NCBI GenBank assembly: GCA_964502735.1
Contig: CAZCYD010000036.1
Span: 1 to 29,100, forward strand
Direction: 5' to 3'
Origin: JACKAN01 sp964502735
GTDB taxonomy: Bacteria; Bdellovibrionota; Bdellovibrionia; Bdellovibrionales; UBA1609
Length of the DNA: 29,100 nucleotides
Positions 14,853-23,329 of this stretch are shown here, piece by piece (positions within the stretch are counted from its first letter, which is position 1; every line of letters begins with the position of its first letter). The notes beneath the pieces are model-generated. The model saw only the letters and a program-made list of their open reading frames with translations. It made no database searches and was not told the DNA's origin. Position numbers and translations under genes: made by a program.

Positions 14853-16345
14853 TTTCTTTCCTCCGACATATAGTTGCGGCGACGAAAAGCTTCTGAGGTA
14901 AAAACTCCGTACAATAATGAACGAACGCTCTGTTGAGTTTTCAGTTGCTGACCTAGAGAAACAACAACCTCTTGATGATGACGATCCAGTTCATTTTCTG
15001 CCCTTTTACTTAAGTCGACATTAATACCGGTAAAAAATCGGTAATATCTTTTTGCTGCACAAGTATAAAAATCGTTTTGCTGACTGAGTAAATTTCCTAA
15101 TTCTCCTAAAGAACGAAATGTCTGCTTATATCGATTCTGACTCAATAATTCTCGATAGTGTAACGATCCCGTTGGGGGTTGAACAGCAAATGTTTTAGCA
15201 CCTGATTTCGGCGTAAGCTTTGCGATACCCGAAAAATTGACTCCCACCGTCTGCGTTTGCAAACTCGGATTAGCTGCTGATGTATAAACTGCATAATTTC
15301 GCAAACCCAATGCCATTCCATCCATAGAGGAATGACAGCGCATACAACTTGTGGTTCTTTGAAATCCATGCTCTGAATTGATCTTGACTTCAGCCAGTAC
15401 ATCTTCATCAGTCAAGGATGGTAATTCATGACAAAGAATATCCTCAAAAATTCTGTTAGTAGTTCTCCTACTAATAATTGAATAATCATTTGGCAACTGA
15501 TTACTCGTCAAGTTCGTATTGTTAAGTAAAAAACTCTGAGACCCTAGAACACCACCTCCAAAGTGCGTATTCGCATTAAAATTTGTCATTGTTGGCTTCA
15601 CAGCTTCAACAACCTCAGCAATCCCACTACTGTTAAAACGAAATGAGGGCAGTCGAATATTTTCAGATGATTTTACTCCTACTAACTCTCCGACTTCAGT
15701 TATCTGGTTTGCTGGAATTCTCAGAGATTTTGCTCCACTAGAAATATATTTTTCACCATTATGTTCAATATGATTATAAGCTAGAATTAGATCCAATTCA
15801 TTAGCGTAGGGGTATCCCGATCCATAAGATAAAATCCTTTGTGACTTGAATCTGTTAGCCTCATTTGGGTAACCAATTTGATCTCTGACTCCTGCCAATC
15901 CTCCAGAATGGGTTAAAACAGAACTAAATTTAGCATTGGGTAAAAACGCGGCTCTCGTAAAATAGAGTGCGGGTTCATCATTATCCCTCACCAAGTAAGA
16001 CGCCACTTGAAAGGTGTGAGTCTTTATTTGAAACCAACTGTGATGTAGCTCGTGAAAGGTTCTCAAAATTGATTTTGCTACAGGATCATTTCGGTTAGTC
16101 AAGACTCCACTGGAGTTAAATTGAGCCTTGTCAAATAACTCTATACAAGCGTCCGCTGCTGTTTTTTTTCGAGACTTAACTTCAAGAAATAAGGAGTCGT
16201 TTAAATCTAAAACTTTACGTGCCATACGAATGTAGCAACGTTGGTACATTTCTTCATTAGAGATCTCATTACTAAAAGAGTTAACAGGCACAATAATTAA
16301 CATGCAGAGAACTGTTTTAAAAATAGTCAAGCGCAAGCGTCCCAA
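14849..16345 (-). CDS. Exported DUF1588-like single-heme protein
   Basis: The 498-residue protein starts at TTG 16345, supported by GGAG (16353-16356) 7 nt upstream, with a Sec signal ending near NSFS-N. Most of the chain is unfamiliar. Residues about 290-350 carry the planctomycete-type cytochrome motif: RRTTNRIFEDILCHELPSL, then SCMRCHSSMDGMALGLRNY with CMRCH at 334-338. This corresponds to the CxxCH-x-x-x-D-P/G-x-G-x-x-L segment of DUF1588 (PSCyt3) proteins. A C-terminal helical region (FYTCAAKRYYRFFTGINVDL) matches the DUF1585-like end of such proteins. It probably binds one covalent heme in the periplasm. It is the first gene of the second module and is coupled to the DUF1501 gene by a 4-nt overlap. 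Confidence 0.75.
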   Translation of the reverse strand: MGRLRLTIFKTVLCMLIIVPVNSFSNEISNEEMYQRCYIRMARKVLDLNDSLFLEVKSRKKTAADACIELFDKAQFNSSGVLTNRNDPVAKSILRTFHELHHSWFQIKTHTFQVASYLVRDNDEPALYFTRAAFLPNAKFSSVLTHSGGLAGVRDQIGYPNEANRFKSQRILSYGSGYPYANELDLILAYNHIEHNGEKYISSGAKSLRIPANQITEVGELVGVKSSENIRLPSFRFNSSGIAEVVEAVKPTMTNFNANTHFGGGVLGSQSFLLNNTNLTSNQLPNDYSIISRRTTNRIFEDILCHELPSLTDEDVLAEVKINSEHGFQRTTSCMRCHSSMDGMALGLRNYAVYTSAANPSLQTQTVGVNFSGIAKLTPKSGAKTFAVQPPTGSLHYRELLSQNRYKQTFRSLGELGNLLSQQNDFYTCAAKRYYRFFTGINVDLSKRAENELDRHHQEVVVSLGQQLKTQQSVRSLLYGVFTSEAFRRRNYMSEERK

Positions 16346-16385
16346 AATGAAACTCCAATTGTCTTACCCTGAAATACATATCGAC

Positions 16386-16400
16386 CTAAATTGAGAAAAC
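16386..16400. promoter_or_regulatory. Weak copy of the TCTCAA-type motif before the 16345 gene
   Basis: On the minus strand GTTTTCTCAATTTAGGTC lies about 45 nt before the TTG start. It shares TTCTCAATTT with the 9375 motif but lacks the second half of the dyad. This supports only a weak case for shared control. Confidence 0.15.
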
Positions 16401-16424
16401 TTTATGTCTACAGATCCTAATTTA

Positions 16425-17891
16425 TTAAAAAATTCCACCCCGCCCAATCCCTTTAATATTATGGGGCGACCCAAATGAAGTCGTGGAGTGACCAAACTTT
16501 TTTAAAATATCTACAAGCAAGTCTGAGTATGGCCTAGACTCTCCAGCCACAACTCTAGACAAAGAAGGGTCGCCAATATTGCGGCCATTCCAGCTTCCAT
16601 TTTTACCATCAATTATTAACACTGGAGCTTCATGAGCATTGTGAACATTACCATCATTTTGCTCTCCACAAAGGAGTATTAATGTTTCATGGAAAATCTC
16701 CTCTCTCTTTAATTCATTAACTAAATCTATCATCCCCTTTGCCACAACATTCATATATTTCTTTAATCCCGCGCCATGAGAAATAACATTCTCTCTTGTT
16801 TGATTGTCCCTACCAACATCTGCGTCGGCTATGTAATGTTGTCGATGATGGTTACTCTCCAGACAAATTGACATACTAACAGAGTTGGTGAGCCCTGCTT
16901 TTAAACACCTAGCTGCAAAACTACCAAGCTCAGCTAATTTCGAAGAGTAATAGATCTCACTCGACGGACTGGGTGTGGGTATATTAAATTTAGGTCCGAC
17001 CCAATCACAAACAGAAGCTAATTTTTCTTTGGCATTTATATTAGAACTTAAGTTATTTATATCCTGTTGATAAGTCTGACTCTGTTTTTTAAAGTCTTGA
17101 ATGTATATGTCGTACGTATCTGAGTAGCTCCTATCAACCCTTAAGTGATTAGCATAAGACTTTTCGAGAAGACTCATCAGTTTGATCTGATTTTGCAAAT
17201 CTGCAATTTTAGACTCCGAAGATTGAGCAGCATCATTATAAAGTGAGCAACTCAGCTGATTCTTTACAAGATTATGTAAAGCTAAACTGTCAAATACCGG
17301 ATAGTGAGGTTTATCAGGTCCAATCCAAGAAATAGCTCTAAAAAAGTGAGGAGCCTCAGCGCCATTATAAACTAAGCGATCTCTATATCCCAGTGCTAAA
17401 GGTTGAAACCCTTTATTTCTTGCAATAATCCAATCAATTGAGCTTACATTAGCAGGTGCTAAACTCGAACTTGAAGACCCCAACAACATATCAGAATGGG
17501 TCGCTGACTTACTAGGATAACCCGATAAAAAAGCTCCTTGAGCAAGAAAATGGCCAACATTTTCAATTTCGTTATTTACCCTAAATGTCAAGCCTCTAGG
17601 TACAAATATATGACTCTTTATACTATCAAATTCACTCAATGTTCCATAACCGCTAAACTTCCAGTTACCATAGCCATCAAAGAATCCATTTTGTAAAGTC
17701 ATGGCTCTCTGAGGAAACAATAATGCTAATGTATGAGCCATAACACCAATAAAGTATTTATATTCAGAGTTAGAAGCCACAGCTCTATCAAGTAGGGAAA
17801 CATAGGGCATTGCTCCGACCAAGGAGAGTCCCCTAACCATAAAGTTAAGAAACTCCTTTCTCGTCATCGGTTGATTTTTTTTTCTTTTCAT
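16425..17891 (-). CDS. DUF1552-like exported protein
   Basis: The chosen start is ATG 17891, with AAGGGA upstream; the longer frame from 17945 lies inside the preceding gene. The N-terminus MTRKEFLNFMVRGLSLVGAM resembles a Tat signal in which RR is replaced by RK, so the route is uncertain. The body matches DUF1552: SIDWIIARN, then AISWIGPDKPHYPVFDSLAL, a long helical hairpin (about residues 230-300), and the C-terminal HNAHEAPVLIIDGKNGSWNG block with SRPYSDLLVDILKKFG before the end. DUF1552 proteins are related to DUF1501 and always seem to sit beside DUF1592-type cytochrome proteins. Here the partner is the lipoprotein encoded just upstream, whose stop lies inside this frame's 5' extension. 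Length 488 is normal. Confidence 0.7.
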   Translation of the reverse strand: MKRKKNQPMTRKEFLNFMVRGLSLVGAMPYVSLLDRAVASNSEYKYFIGVMAHTLALLFPQRAMTLQNGFFDGYGNWKFSGYGTLSEFDSIKSHIFVPRGLTFRVNNEIENVGHFLAQGAFLSGYPSKSATHSDMLLGSSSSSLAPANVSSIDWIIARNKGFQPLALGYRDRLVYNGAEAPHFFRAISWIGPDKPHYPVFDSLALHNLVKNQLSCSLYNDAAQSSESKIADLQNQIKLMSLLEKSYANHLRVDRSYSDTYDIYIQDFKKQSQTYQQDINNLSSNINAKEKLASVCDWVGPKFNIPTPSPSSEIYYSSKLAELGSFAARCLKAGLTNSVSMSICLESNHHRQHYIADADVGRDNQTRENVISHGAGLKKYMNVVAKGMIDLVNELKREEIFHETLILLCGEQNDGNVHNAHEAPVLIIDGKNGSWNGRNIGDPSLSRVVAGESRPYSDLLVDILKKFGHSTTSFGSPHNIKGIGRGGIF

Positions 17892-17913
17892 TTCAATTCC
17901 CTTACTAAATAAT

Positions 17914-19773
17914 TCAATAATACTTTTGCTCAAAAACCTCTTCACTACTTAATATTAGATTTAAAAACTCTCTTCTATCTTTTTCCTGAATGGTTGCTAT
18001 TCCCTTAGCCACTTCAGATGATTGGGCCGACCTCCCAAACAAAATTTTATACGTTGTAAGCACAAAATCTTCCTCTGAAAGATTACGATTTTTTAATTCA
18101 TTACTTAATAAAATTCCCAAAACTACGCTATTGACACTGTTTTTTAGATAATTATCTAACCAACTTTCAATTTCGCTCCCACTTCCTTTTCTGCCTAAAC
18201 CTGTAATGTAGAGGTCCTCAACAAGTGATCGTCTATAATCCCACTTAGTCTGCCCTATACTCTTGGCTCTTTTGAGAAAGTTTCCCGATGTAAAGAACTG
18301 CGCGATACTGTCAAGAACAGATGCATTTCCATCGGAGTAACTACCTTCGGCATCACAAGCTCCAACATGAGGATTGAGCTCCCCATCAACTAAAGATCTA
18401 AAATTTTGCATGAAACACGAGCGCAAATGACCGGAAGCTGCAACTACACCAACAAAGGACTTTATATCCTTATATTGCTGGCCTAAAAACTGACCATCTT
18501 TTTGAATTTGACTACCATCTGGAAAATGAGTTCTAAGCTTTCCAAGTGGGCTAATTTGTTCCATTGAAACTCCAATAGGATCTATAATGCTATGACAAGA
18601 TATACACTGTGGCTTAGATCTATGAAATTCTATGGCCTCCAAAGCAGTTAGCCCTTGGGCCTCGTCTTGAGATGTTGCGATATCTTCTAAAGTAGCTTGA
18701 TTGAGTGGAGGCATTGGAATGCACAATATATTTGAAGAGATGTTCACTCCCCGAGAGACATAGTTAGTTTTAACTTCACCATTCAAGACTCTAGAACTCG
18801 CCATTGCAAAAGACGGATGAGTTAAAACACTTCGAGGGATTTCTTCTCCTTGATCTTGATAAAACATTTGATACAAACTTCCATTATTTAGAATTAAAGA
18901 CTCTATAATCTGATAGGCATCTATCAACTGATTTTCTTTATCAAACCCTTCAACACCAGGGATATCCATTTTTAATAATTGATTTATTGACAGCCACCTT
19001 CCCCAAAATCTTTCAGAAAATCTTCTAGAATTTTTAGGGGAAGAGAGTAGTCTGATTAGCTGCTTTTTTAAAGCACTCGGGTCTGAGTAGACCTCCTCTT
19101 TTTTGTTAATTAACTCATCGTCAGGAAAGGAACCAAATAAAGATAATGATATCTTTACCACCAATTCATACGGGCTCAAATAGGAAGAGTAAGACTTAAA
19201 ATGAAAATCTGGAGAATAAAAAATATAAGACAAAAAATTCATAAATGTTAGATCTTTTGTCTCAGCAACAAGTTCTTTAATTTTTATTTGTGAAATCTCT
19301 TTTCTAAAAATTTTGTATAGATACTGATTGAGTATTTCCTCTCGACAGTTCAAATCTATATTCGAACATACTGATATTTTTTTAGATGCGAGATCCAACT
19401 CCTTTGAAAAATAGTCAACAATGGCCTTTCGATCTAAAATAAATCTGCCAATTTTAGAAATTTCCAGATTTCCATCGTAGGCACTTGCTACAACGGGTAA
19501 GGATTTAACTATTTCCTTGAGCTTATTATGCTCTCTATCTGGAAATAAATCCTCAGCTATGCTTGTGTACTCAGAAGCACCTAAAGAAAATATTTTATTT
19601 TCAATATGCTTAGGTGTTGTTTCTCCACAGCCTGCGATAGGTGAGAATAAGGAGCTTGCCTCCTTCTGCTGACTCTCAAGTTGATTCTGAACGACTAAAA
19701 AACCCTGCCCACAATTATTAAACGCAAAAAGCAAAGCAACAATACCAACTATAGAAACAAATATGGTTTTCAT
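17914..19773 (-). CDS. DUF1592/DUF1588 lipoprotein with single heme motif and DUF4214-like tail
   Basis: This 619-residue protein has a signal ending in AFNNC (Cys21, then GQG). A DUF1595/DUF1592-like helical region follows (about 150-300: YLSPYELVVKISLSLFGSFP, then FSERFWGRWLSINQLLKMD). The DUF1588 block is next (SVLTHPSFAMASSRV, NYVSRGVNISSNILCIPMPP) with the heme site CISCH at 390-394 and DPIGVSMEQISPLGKLR. A DUF1585-like part precedes residue 500. The last 110 residues hold two repeats of the form LVEDLYITGLGRKGSGSEI and FVLTTYKILFGRSAQSSEV, each followed by a helix ending LSNEL or LSSEEV. They resemble the DUF4214 repeat of surface and secreted proteins, which is unusual as a fusion here. 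The gene precedes the DUF1552 gene. Its own promoter region holds the CTCA-N3-TGAG motif. The ribosome site is weak. Confidence 0.8.
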   Translation of the reverse strand: MKTIFVSIVGIVALLFAFNNCGQGFLVVQNQLESQQKEASSLFSPIAGCGETTPKHIENKIFSLGASEYTSIAEDLFPDREHNKLKEIVKSLPVVASAYDGNLEISKIGRFILDRKAIVDYFSKELDLASKKISVCSNIDLNCREEILNQYLYKIFRKEISQIKIKELVAETKDLTFMNFLSYIFYSPDFHFKSYSSYLSPYELVVKISLSLFGSFPDDELINKKEEVYSDPSALKKQLIRLLSSPKNSRRFSERFWGRWLSINQLLKMDIPGVEGFDKENQLIDAYQIIESLILNNGSLYQMFYQDQGEEIPRSVLTHPSFAMASSRVLNGEVKTNYVSRGVNISSNILCIPMPPLNQATLEDIATSQDEAQGLTALEAIEFHRSKPQCISCHSIIDPIGVSMEQISPLGKLRTHFPDGSQIQKDGQFLGQQYKDIKSFVGVVAASGHLRSCFMQNFRSLVDGELNPHVGACDAEGSYSDGNASVLDSIAQFFTSGNFLKRAKSIGQTKWDYRRSLVEDLYITGLGRKGSGSEIESWLDNYLKNSVNSVVLGILLSNELKNRNLSEEDFVLTTYKILFGRSAQSSEVAKGIATIQEKDRREFLNLILSSEEVFEQKYY

Positions 19774-19839
19774 GAACTTCTATGCTACCAAGGCTAAATG
19801 AAGTCCACAAATTATTAGGTTTATTTAACTTTAAGAGAT

Positions 19840-19855
19840 CTCATTTTGAGACAAA
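19840..19855. promoter_or_regulatory. Candidate operator-like dyad upstream of the DUF1592 lipoprotein
   Basis: On the plus strand CTCATTTTGAGACAAA; on the gene strand TTTGTCTCAAAATGAG. It matches 14 of 16 bases of the motif at 9375-9390 and lies about 70 nt before the ATG at 19773. The role is inferred. Confidence 0.25.
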
Positions 19856-19923
19856 TGTTTAGTTGTTTGTTTAAACCTTCGCTTAACCAACTAAACTATT
19901 GACGTTTTCCTAAATTACAAACC

Positions 19924-20310
19924 TTATTTCTGATTTCTATTTATAATATACTTAATTAAATCTGTTGTTGTAAAAATACCCCATGGTTGATTGTCGGACG
20001 CGCTAACAATCACGCTGTTTATTCGATACTTAAGCATTTTTTCTAAAACTTTTGATAAATTGTCCTCTGAGTTAACTACAATAGGTTCTTCCATCATGAT
20101 CTCTTCAATTAGAGTCTCCGTTGATTTATCTAGCCCTCTTGCAAAAGCAATATCTCTATCGCTAATTACACCAACTAGTTTACCGCCATCCAAAACAGGA
20201 AGGTGGTGGCAACGGTGCTCTCGCATCATTTGAGTTGCTTTATCTAAACTCACTCCCTTCCCAACGGTATAAGGTAGTAGACTTGCTAAGTCTTTAATTT
20301 TAGTTTCCAT
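19924..20310 (-). CDS. Stand-alone two-CBS-domain protein
   Basis: The 128-residue protein is a pair of CBS domains and nothing else: residues 10-60 (GVSLDKATQMMREHRCHHLP, GGKLVGVISDRDIAFA) and 70-125 (EPIVVNSEDNLSKVLEKML, NSVIVSASDNQPWGIFTTTD). Such Bateman modules bind adenine nucleotides and act as regulatory subunits or sensors in the cytoplasm. TAGGAGT before ATG 20310 is a clear ribosome site. It lies 22 nt after the macro-domain gene in the same direction, so the two probably form an operon. That pairing suggests nucleotide or ADP-ribose metabolism. Confidence 0.85.
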   Translation of the reverse strand: METKIKDLASLLPYTVGKGVSLDKATQMMREHRCHHLPVLDGGKLVGVISDRDIAFARGLDKSTETLIEEIMMEEPIVVNSEDNLSKVLEKMLKYRINSVIVSASDNQPWGIFTTTDLIKYIINRNQK

Positions 20311-20332
20311 ATTTTTACTCCTAAGAAATTAG

Positions 20333-20818
20333 TTAATGCTCTTGAGCTTCTACGCCCTTGGCAAACTGCTCGTAGACATAGACTTCAATATCCAAATTAG
20401 CCAAGTGCTTTTCCAAAAGAGGTTTAACGTCCTTCCAGTCGAGCCCTCCCACCCCCGTGGCAACCTTTGTCACAGCTAGAGTCTTAATTCCTTGGTCTTG
20501 CAGTTCCTTAACCAGACTTCTAAGACTGTTGTTAACATAGGCCTCCGAAGCCCTGCCAGGACGAGAGTCGTGATCCTTTGGTCGCTCTTGGGTAAATAGA
20601 TTAAAAATTACTGGTCCCTCGGCTCCCTTCCAAGCCCATACATCTCCTTCCTTGGGAGATTTCACTTTACAAAAATGCCTGAAATCGTTGTACAACGAGG
20701 GCCACTGCTCCCTTAAGGACAGGGCTAAACCCTGTTTAAAATCATCGTGCGGAGCAACGCCATGCGCAAGAGCTTGAGATTGGGTTAACAGAATATCTCC
20801 TCTCACATACTTAACCAT
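20333..20818 (-). CDS. Macro-domain protein (ADP-ribose binding or hydrolase)
   Basis: The 161 residues cover one macro domain. The N-terminal strand YVRGDILLTQSQALAHGV corresponds to the GDIT...AIVNAAN segment. VIFNLFTQERPKDHDSRPGR follows the middle strand. TLAVTKVATGVGGLDWKDVK provides the Gly-rich loop that binds the diphosphate in the family. The sequence type is closer to ALC1/TARG-like proteins, with their G-V-A-x-x-x-x-x-x-x-G-L start, than to MacroD: there is no NAAN motif. Members remove or bind ADP-ribose, or hydrolyse ADP-ribose 1''-phosphate. TAGGAGG upstream of ATG 20818 is a strong ribosome site. The CBS gene follows at 22 nt. The 5' region carries the inverted-repeat element 120 nt upstream. 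Confidence 0.85.
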   Translation of the reverse strand: MVKYVRGDILLTQSQALAHGVAPHDDFKQGLALSLREQWPSLYNDFRHFCKVKSPKEGDVWAWKGAEGPVIFNLFTQERPKDHDSRPGRASEAYVNNSLRSLVKELQDQGIKTLAVTKVATGVGGLDWKDVKPLLEKHLANLDIEVYVYEQFAKGVEAQEH

Positions 20819-21373
20819 AAAGGCCTCCTAAAGTTCAACCCGACCCCCGCAGGGCTCAAGTTTTTAATTACGAACCACCACAATCAGCTAAACACTAGCT
20901 ATCTTCATAATACAAATAATACAATTTTTTCCTTTTACAACCCAAATCCGCGGATAAAATGCATCAAAATTTCCTCAAAGCCTTTGACTTGTGGGGCTCC
21001 GATGAGCCGGAGGCGATCACCCGAAGGGTGACAGCGGCGAAGCAGGGGCTGTCCCTGCAAGTCAAAGGCTTTGAGGAAATTTTGATGCATTTTATCTGCG
21101 GATTTGGGTTACAGCATTTATTTAAAATCGAATTGGCCTATGATTCTCAAAAACTACATAGTGTAATCACGTAACTTTTCAAATATATACGTTTTCAAAA
21201 CACCTATCTTGCATGATAGTTCTATATTGTTTAATAAATATCTCTATGCCGTCTAGATTATCACTTAAAATCTTATTCTGGTGATACTTTTGATATATAG
21301 CTTAAGACTCATTTTCAAAAATGAAATCTGAGCAAGATTAGGAAAAAACTACTAAGGAGATAATTTTTAGATT
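20819..21373. other. Divergent intergenic region of 555 bases
   Basis: This space separates the macro gene (minus) and the sulfatase-fold gene (plus). It contains the 169-bp inverted-repeat element and AT-rich flanks that must hold both promoters. The open frame 20959-21174 runs through the inverted repeat and has no protein-like features. I see no other gene or RNA. Confidence 0.7.
20935..21113. mobile_element. Miniature inverted-repeat element with 5-bp target duplication
   Basis: Arms of 53 bp (20939-20991 and 21058-21110) are reverse complements with one mismatch. The outer bases are CCCAAATCCGCGGATAAAA on the left and the mirror on the right. TTACA occurs at 20935-20939 and 21109-21113, exactly bracketing 20940-21108, as a 5-bp target-site duplication would. 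The GC-rich 66-nt centre holds three small hairpins: GGCTC-CGAT-GAGCC (20995-21008), TCACCC-GAA-GGGTGA (21017-21031) and GCAGGG-GCTGT-CCCTGC (21042-21058). No transposase is encoded. The terminal 15 bases recur in the palindrome at 9456, also flanked by a 5-bp repeat. I cannot assign it to a known IS family from the ends alone. Confidence 0.8.
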
Positions 21374-23305
21374 ATGACTTTGAACCTAAAGCTACATTTT
21401 TATAGATTTATTCTGCTCATTTTTTGCTATCAATTAATACGAATTCTATTTCTAGTTGTTAATTTTTCACAATTTTCACAAAAATCTTTTTCTGATTTCA
21501 TTATGGCATTTGCTGTTGGATTCCGTTATGATCTCTCAGCTATTGCTCTTACCTATTTACCCTTTCTTATTTTCTCAGTAATTCCAAAAATTAATAAGAT
21601 TCCCACTTGGAGAAAAGTCGAAAACCTCATTTTTATTTTTCTAAACTCTCTCCTCTTAGCCCTAAATATTGGTGATATTGAATACTCTAATTTTGTCGGA
21701 AGGCGACTCACCTACGATACATTCAAAATTCAACAAGATATTCAAAATGCCGCTTTTAGTATTCTTCAATATTACTCAAGCCTTGTTGTAATTACGGTAT
21801 TATTTATTGCCGTATTTATTTTAACTTCACAAAAACTCTATCGAAATACGATCAACTTTAACCCTATTAAAAATTATTCACAACTTTTATACAATGTTAT
21901 ATTTTTTGCTTTATTACTTATCTCTGGACGCGGAGGGCTCCAGTTAAAACCTTTAAAAACAGCGCATGCCACATTATGGGTAAAACCAGACCTCATACAA
22001 TTATCTACAAATTCAACGTTCACAATTTTAAAAAATTTAAAATCAGATGAACTTAAAATGTACACATTCTTTAAAAATGAGGATGAGGTTTATAACTCTA
22101 TTCACACATCCCCCCCCCTCTTAAGCCAAAATTCAGTTGAGTATAAAGCTAAAATTTTACCAAATGGCCCTATTAAGAATATTGTAGTCATCATCATGGA
22201 AAGCTTTTCTCTTGAATACATAGGAAAGGCTAATGGCGGTTTTGGATACACTCCTTTTTTAGATCAGCTCATAGACAAGTCTATATTTTTTAAGGAGTCA
22301 TTTGCTAATGGGCGCAGATCAATAGAAGCTTTGCCATCTATACTTTGCGGACTTCCCTCACTTATGAAAGAAGCCTTTATCACTTCAAAGTACAGTGATA
22401 ACCAATTACTTTGTCTGCCTGAAATACTAAAGCAACACGGCTTTAAAACTCTTTTTTTTCATGGAGCAGAAAATGGTTCGATGTTTTTTGATAGTTTCTC
22501 AAAAAAAATTGGATTTGATCATTACTTTGGCCTCACAGAATACCCAGACCCGCGCCACAAAGATGGTACATGGGGAGTATTTGATGATCCTTTTTTTCAA
22601 TTCGCAGCAGAAGAAATAAAAAAAATAAACTCTAAACACTTGAGCGTAATATTTAGCCTAAGTTCTCATCACCCTTATTTAGTTCCAAAGGAGTACGCTA
22701 ATAAATTCCCAAAAGGTACTCTTGAGATTCATGAAAGCATTGGCTATGCAGATTATGCCTTATCCAATTTTTTTAAATCAATAGAAAAAGACAAAAGTTA
22801 TAATGAAACACTATTTGTAGTTACCGCTGATCATACCCAAAAAAGTGATCACCCCTATTACAAAAACTTTCTAGGAAGTTACAGAGTTCCTATACTTTTT
22901 TTCTTTCCCCCGGGGTGGCAATCCCAAGAGCTATATAATTCACACCATATCTTTCAACATATAGACATAACACCAACAATTCTTGATTTGATATTTCCAT
23001 CTTCACTACCTTATTATTTTATTGGAAAATCTTTTAACTCTGAAACCCATGGGCAAGCCTTTAATTTTACTGATGAGAATTATTGGATACTGAGAGGCGA
23101 CAAGCTTGTCAGAACAAATATTACAGAAAATCTCGAGTACTTTTCCTACGAGTCTGAAACTGGCTCACTTGTTAAACAGGATTATAAAGAAGAACATCAT
23201 AACGGCGATAATTTATTAAAGTCTCTACAAGCGATTCTACAGTACTATTCCCACGGGCTGAAAAAAAATAAACTAAAGCAAAAAATCTTACAGTCTGGTC
23301 AGTAA
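21374..23305 (+). CDS. LTA-synthase-like sulfatase-fold membrane enzyme
   Basis: The 643-residue protein has about five transmembrane segments in residues 8-190, then a large periplasmic domain of the alkaline phosphatase/sulfatase fold. The domain begins KNIVVIIMESFSLEYIG with metal ligand Glu276. The nucleophile position reads ANGRRSIEALPS, so Ser316 stands where lipoteichoic-acid synthases have Thr. LSSHHPYLVP, TADHTQKSDHPYY and HHIFQHIDITPTILDL carry the remaining metal and substrate ligands. Family members transfer phosphoglycerol or phosphoethanolamine to envelope polymers; in a Gram-negative the acceptor could be periplasmic glucan or lipid A-like glycans. AAGGAG lies 14 nt before ATG 21374, rather far. 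The gene is alone, converging on the lpd-like gene, with no terminator visible in the 24-nt gap. Confidence 0.8.
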   Translation: MTLNLKLHFYRFILLIFCYQLIRILFLVVNFSQFSQKSFSDFIMAFAVGFRYDLSAIALTYLPFLIFSVIPKINKIPTWRKVENLIFIFLNSLLLALNIGDIEYSNFVGRRLTYDTFKIQQDIQNAAFSILQYYSSLVVITVLFIAVFILTSQKLYRNTINFNPIKNYSQLLYNVIFFALLLISGRGGLQLKPLKTAHATLWVKPDLIQLSTNSTFTILKNLKSDELKMYTFFKNEDEVYNSIHTSPPLLSQNSVEYKAKILPNGPIKNIVVIIMESFSLEYIGKANGGFGYTPFLDQLIDKSIFFKESFANGRRSIEALPSILCGLPSLMKEAFITSKYSDNQLLCLPEILKQHGFKTLFFHGAENGSMFFDSFSKKIGFDHYFGLTEYPDPRHKDGTWGVFDDPFFQFAAEEIKKINSKHLSVIFSLSSHHPYLVPKEYANKFPKGTLEIHESIGYADYALSNFFKSIEKDKSYNETLFVVTADHTQKSDHPYYKNFLGSYRVPILFFFPPGWQSQELYNSHHIFQHIDITPTILDLIFPSSLPYYFIGKSFNSETHGQAFNFTDENYWILRGDKLVRTNITENLEYFSYESETGSLVKQDYKEEHHNGDNLLKSLQAILQYYSHGLKKNKLKQKILQSGQ

Positions 23306-23329
23306 AAATTTACACTTTACTTCCGTGCT

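Noticed and set aside
20939..21110. Integron attC site
   Set aside because: The ends do not match the RYYYAAC and GTTRRRY core sites, and the arms are far longer and more perfect than attC stems.
20959..21174. 71-codon open frame through the inverted repeat
   Set aside because: The frame exists because the two arms mirror each other; the product has no protein-like character.
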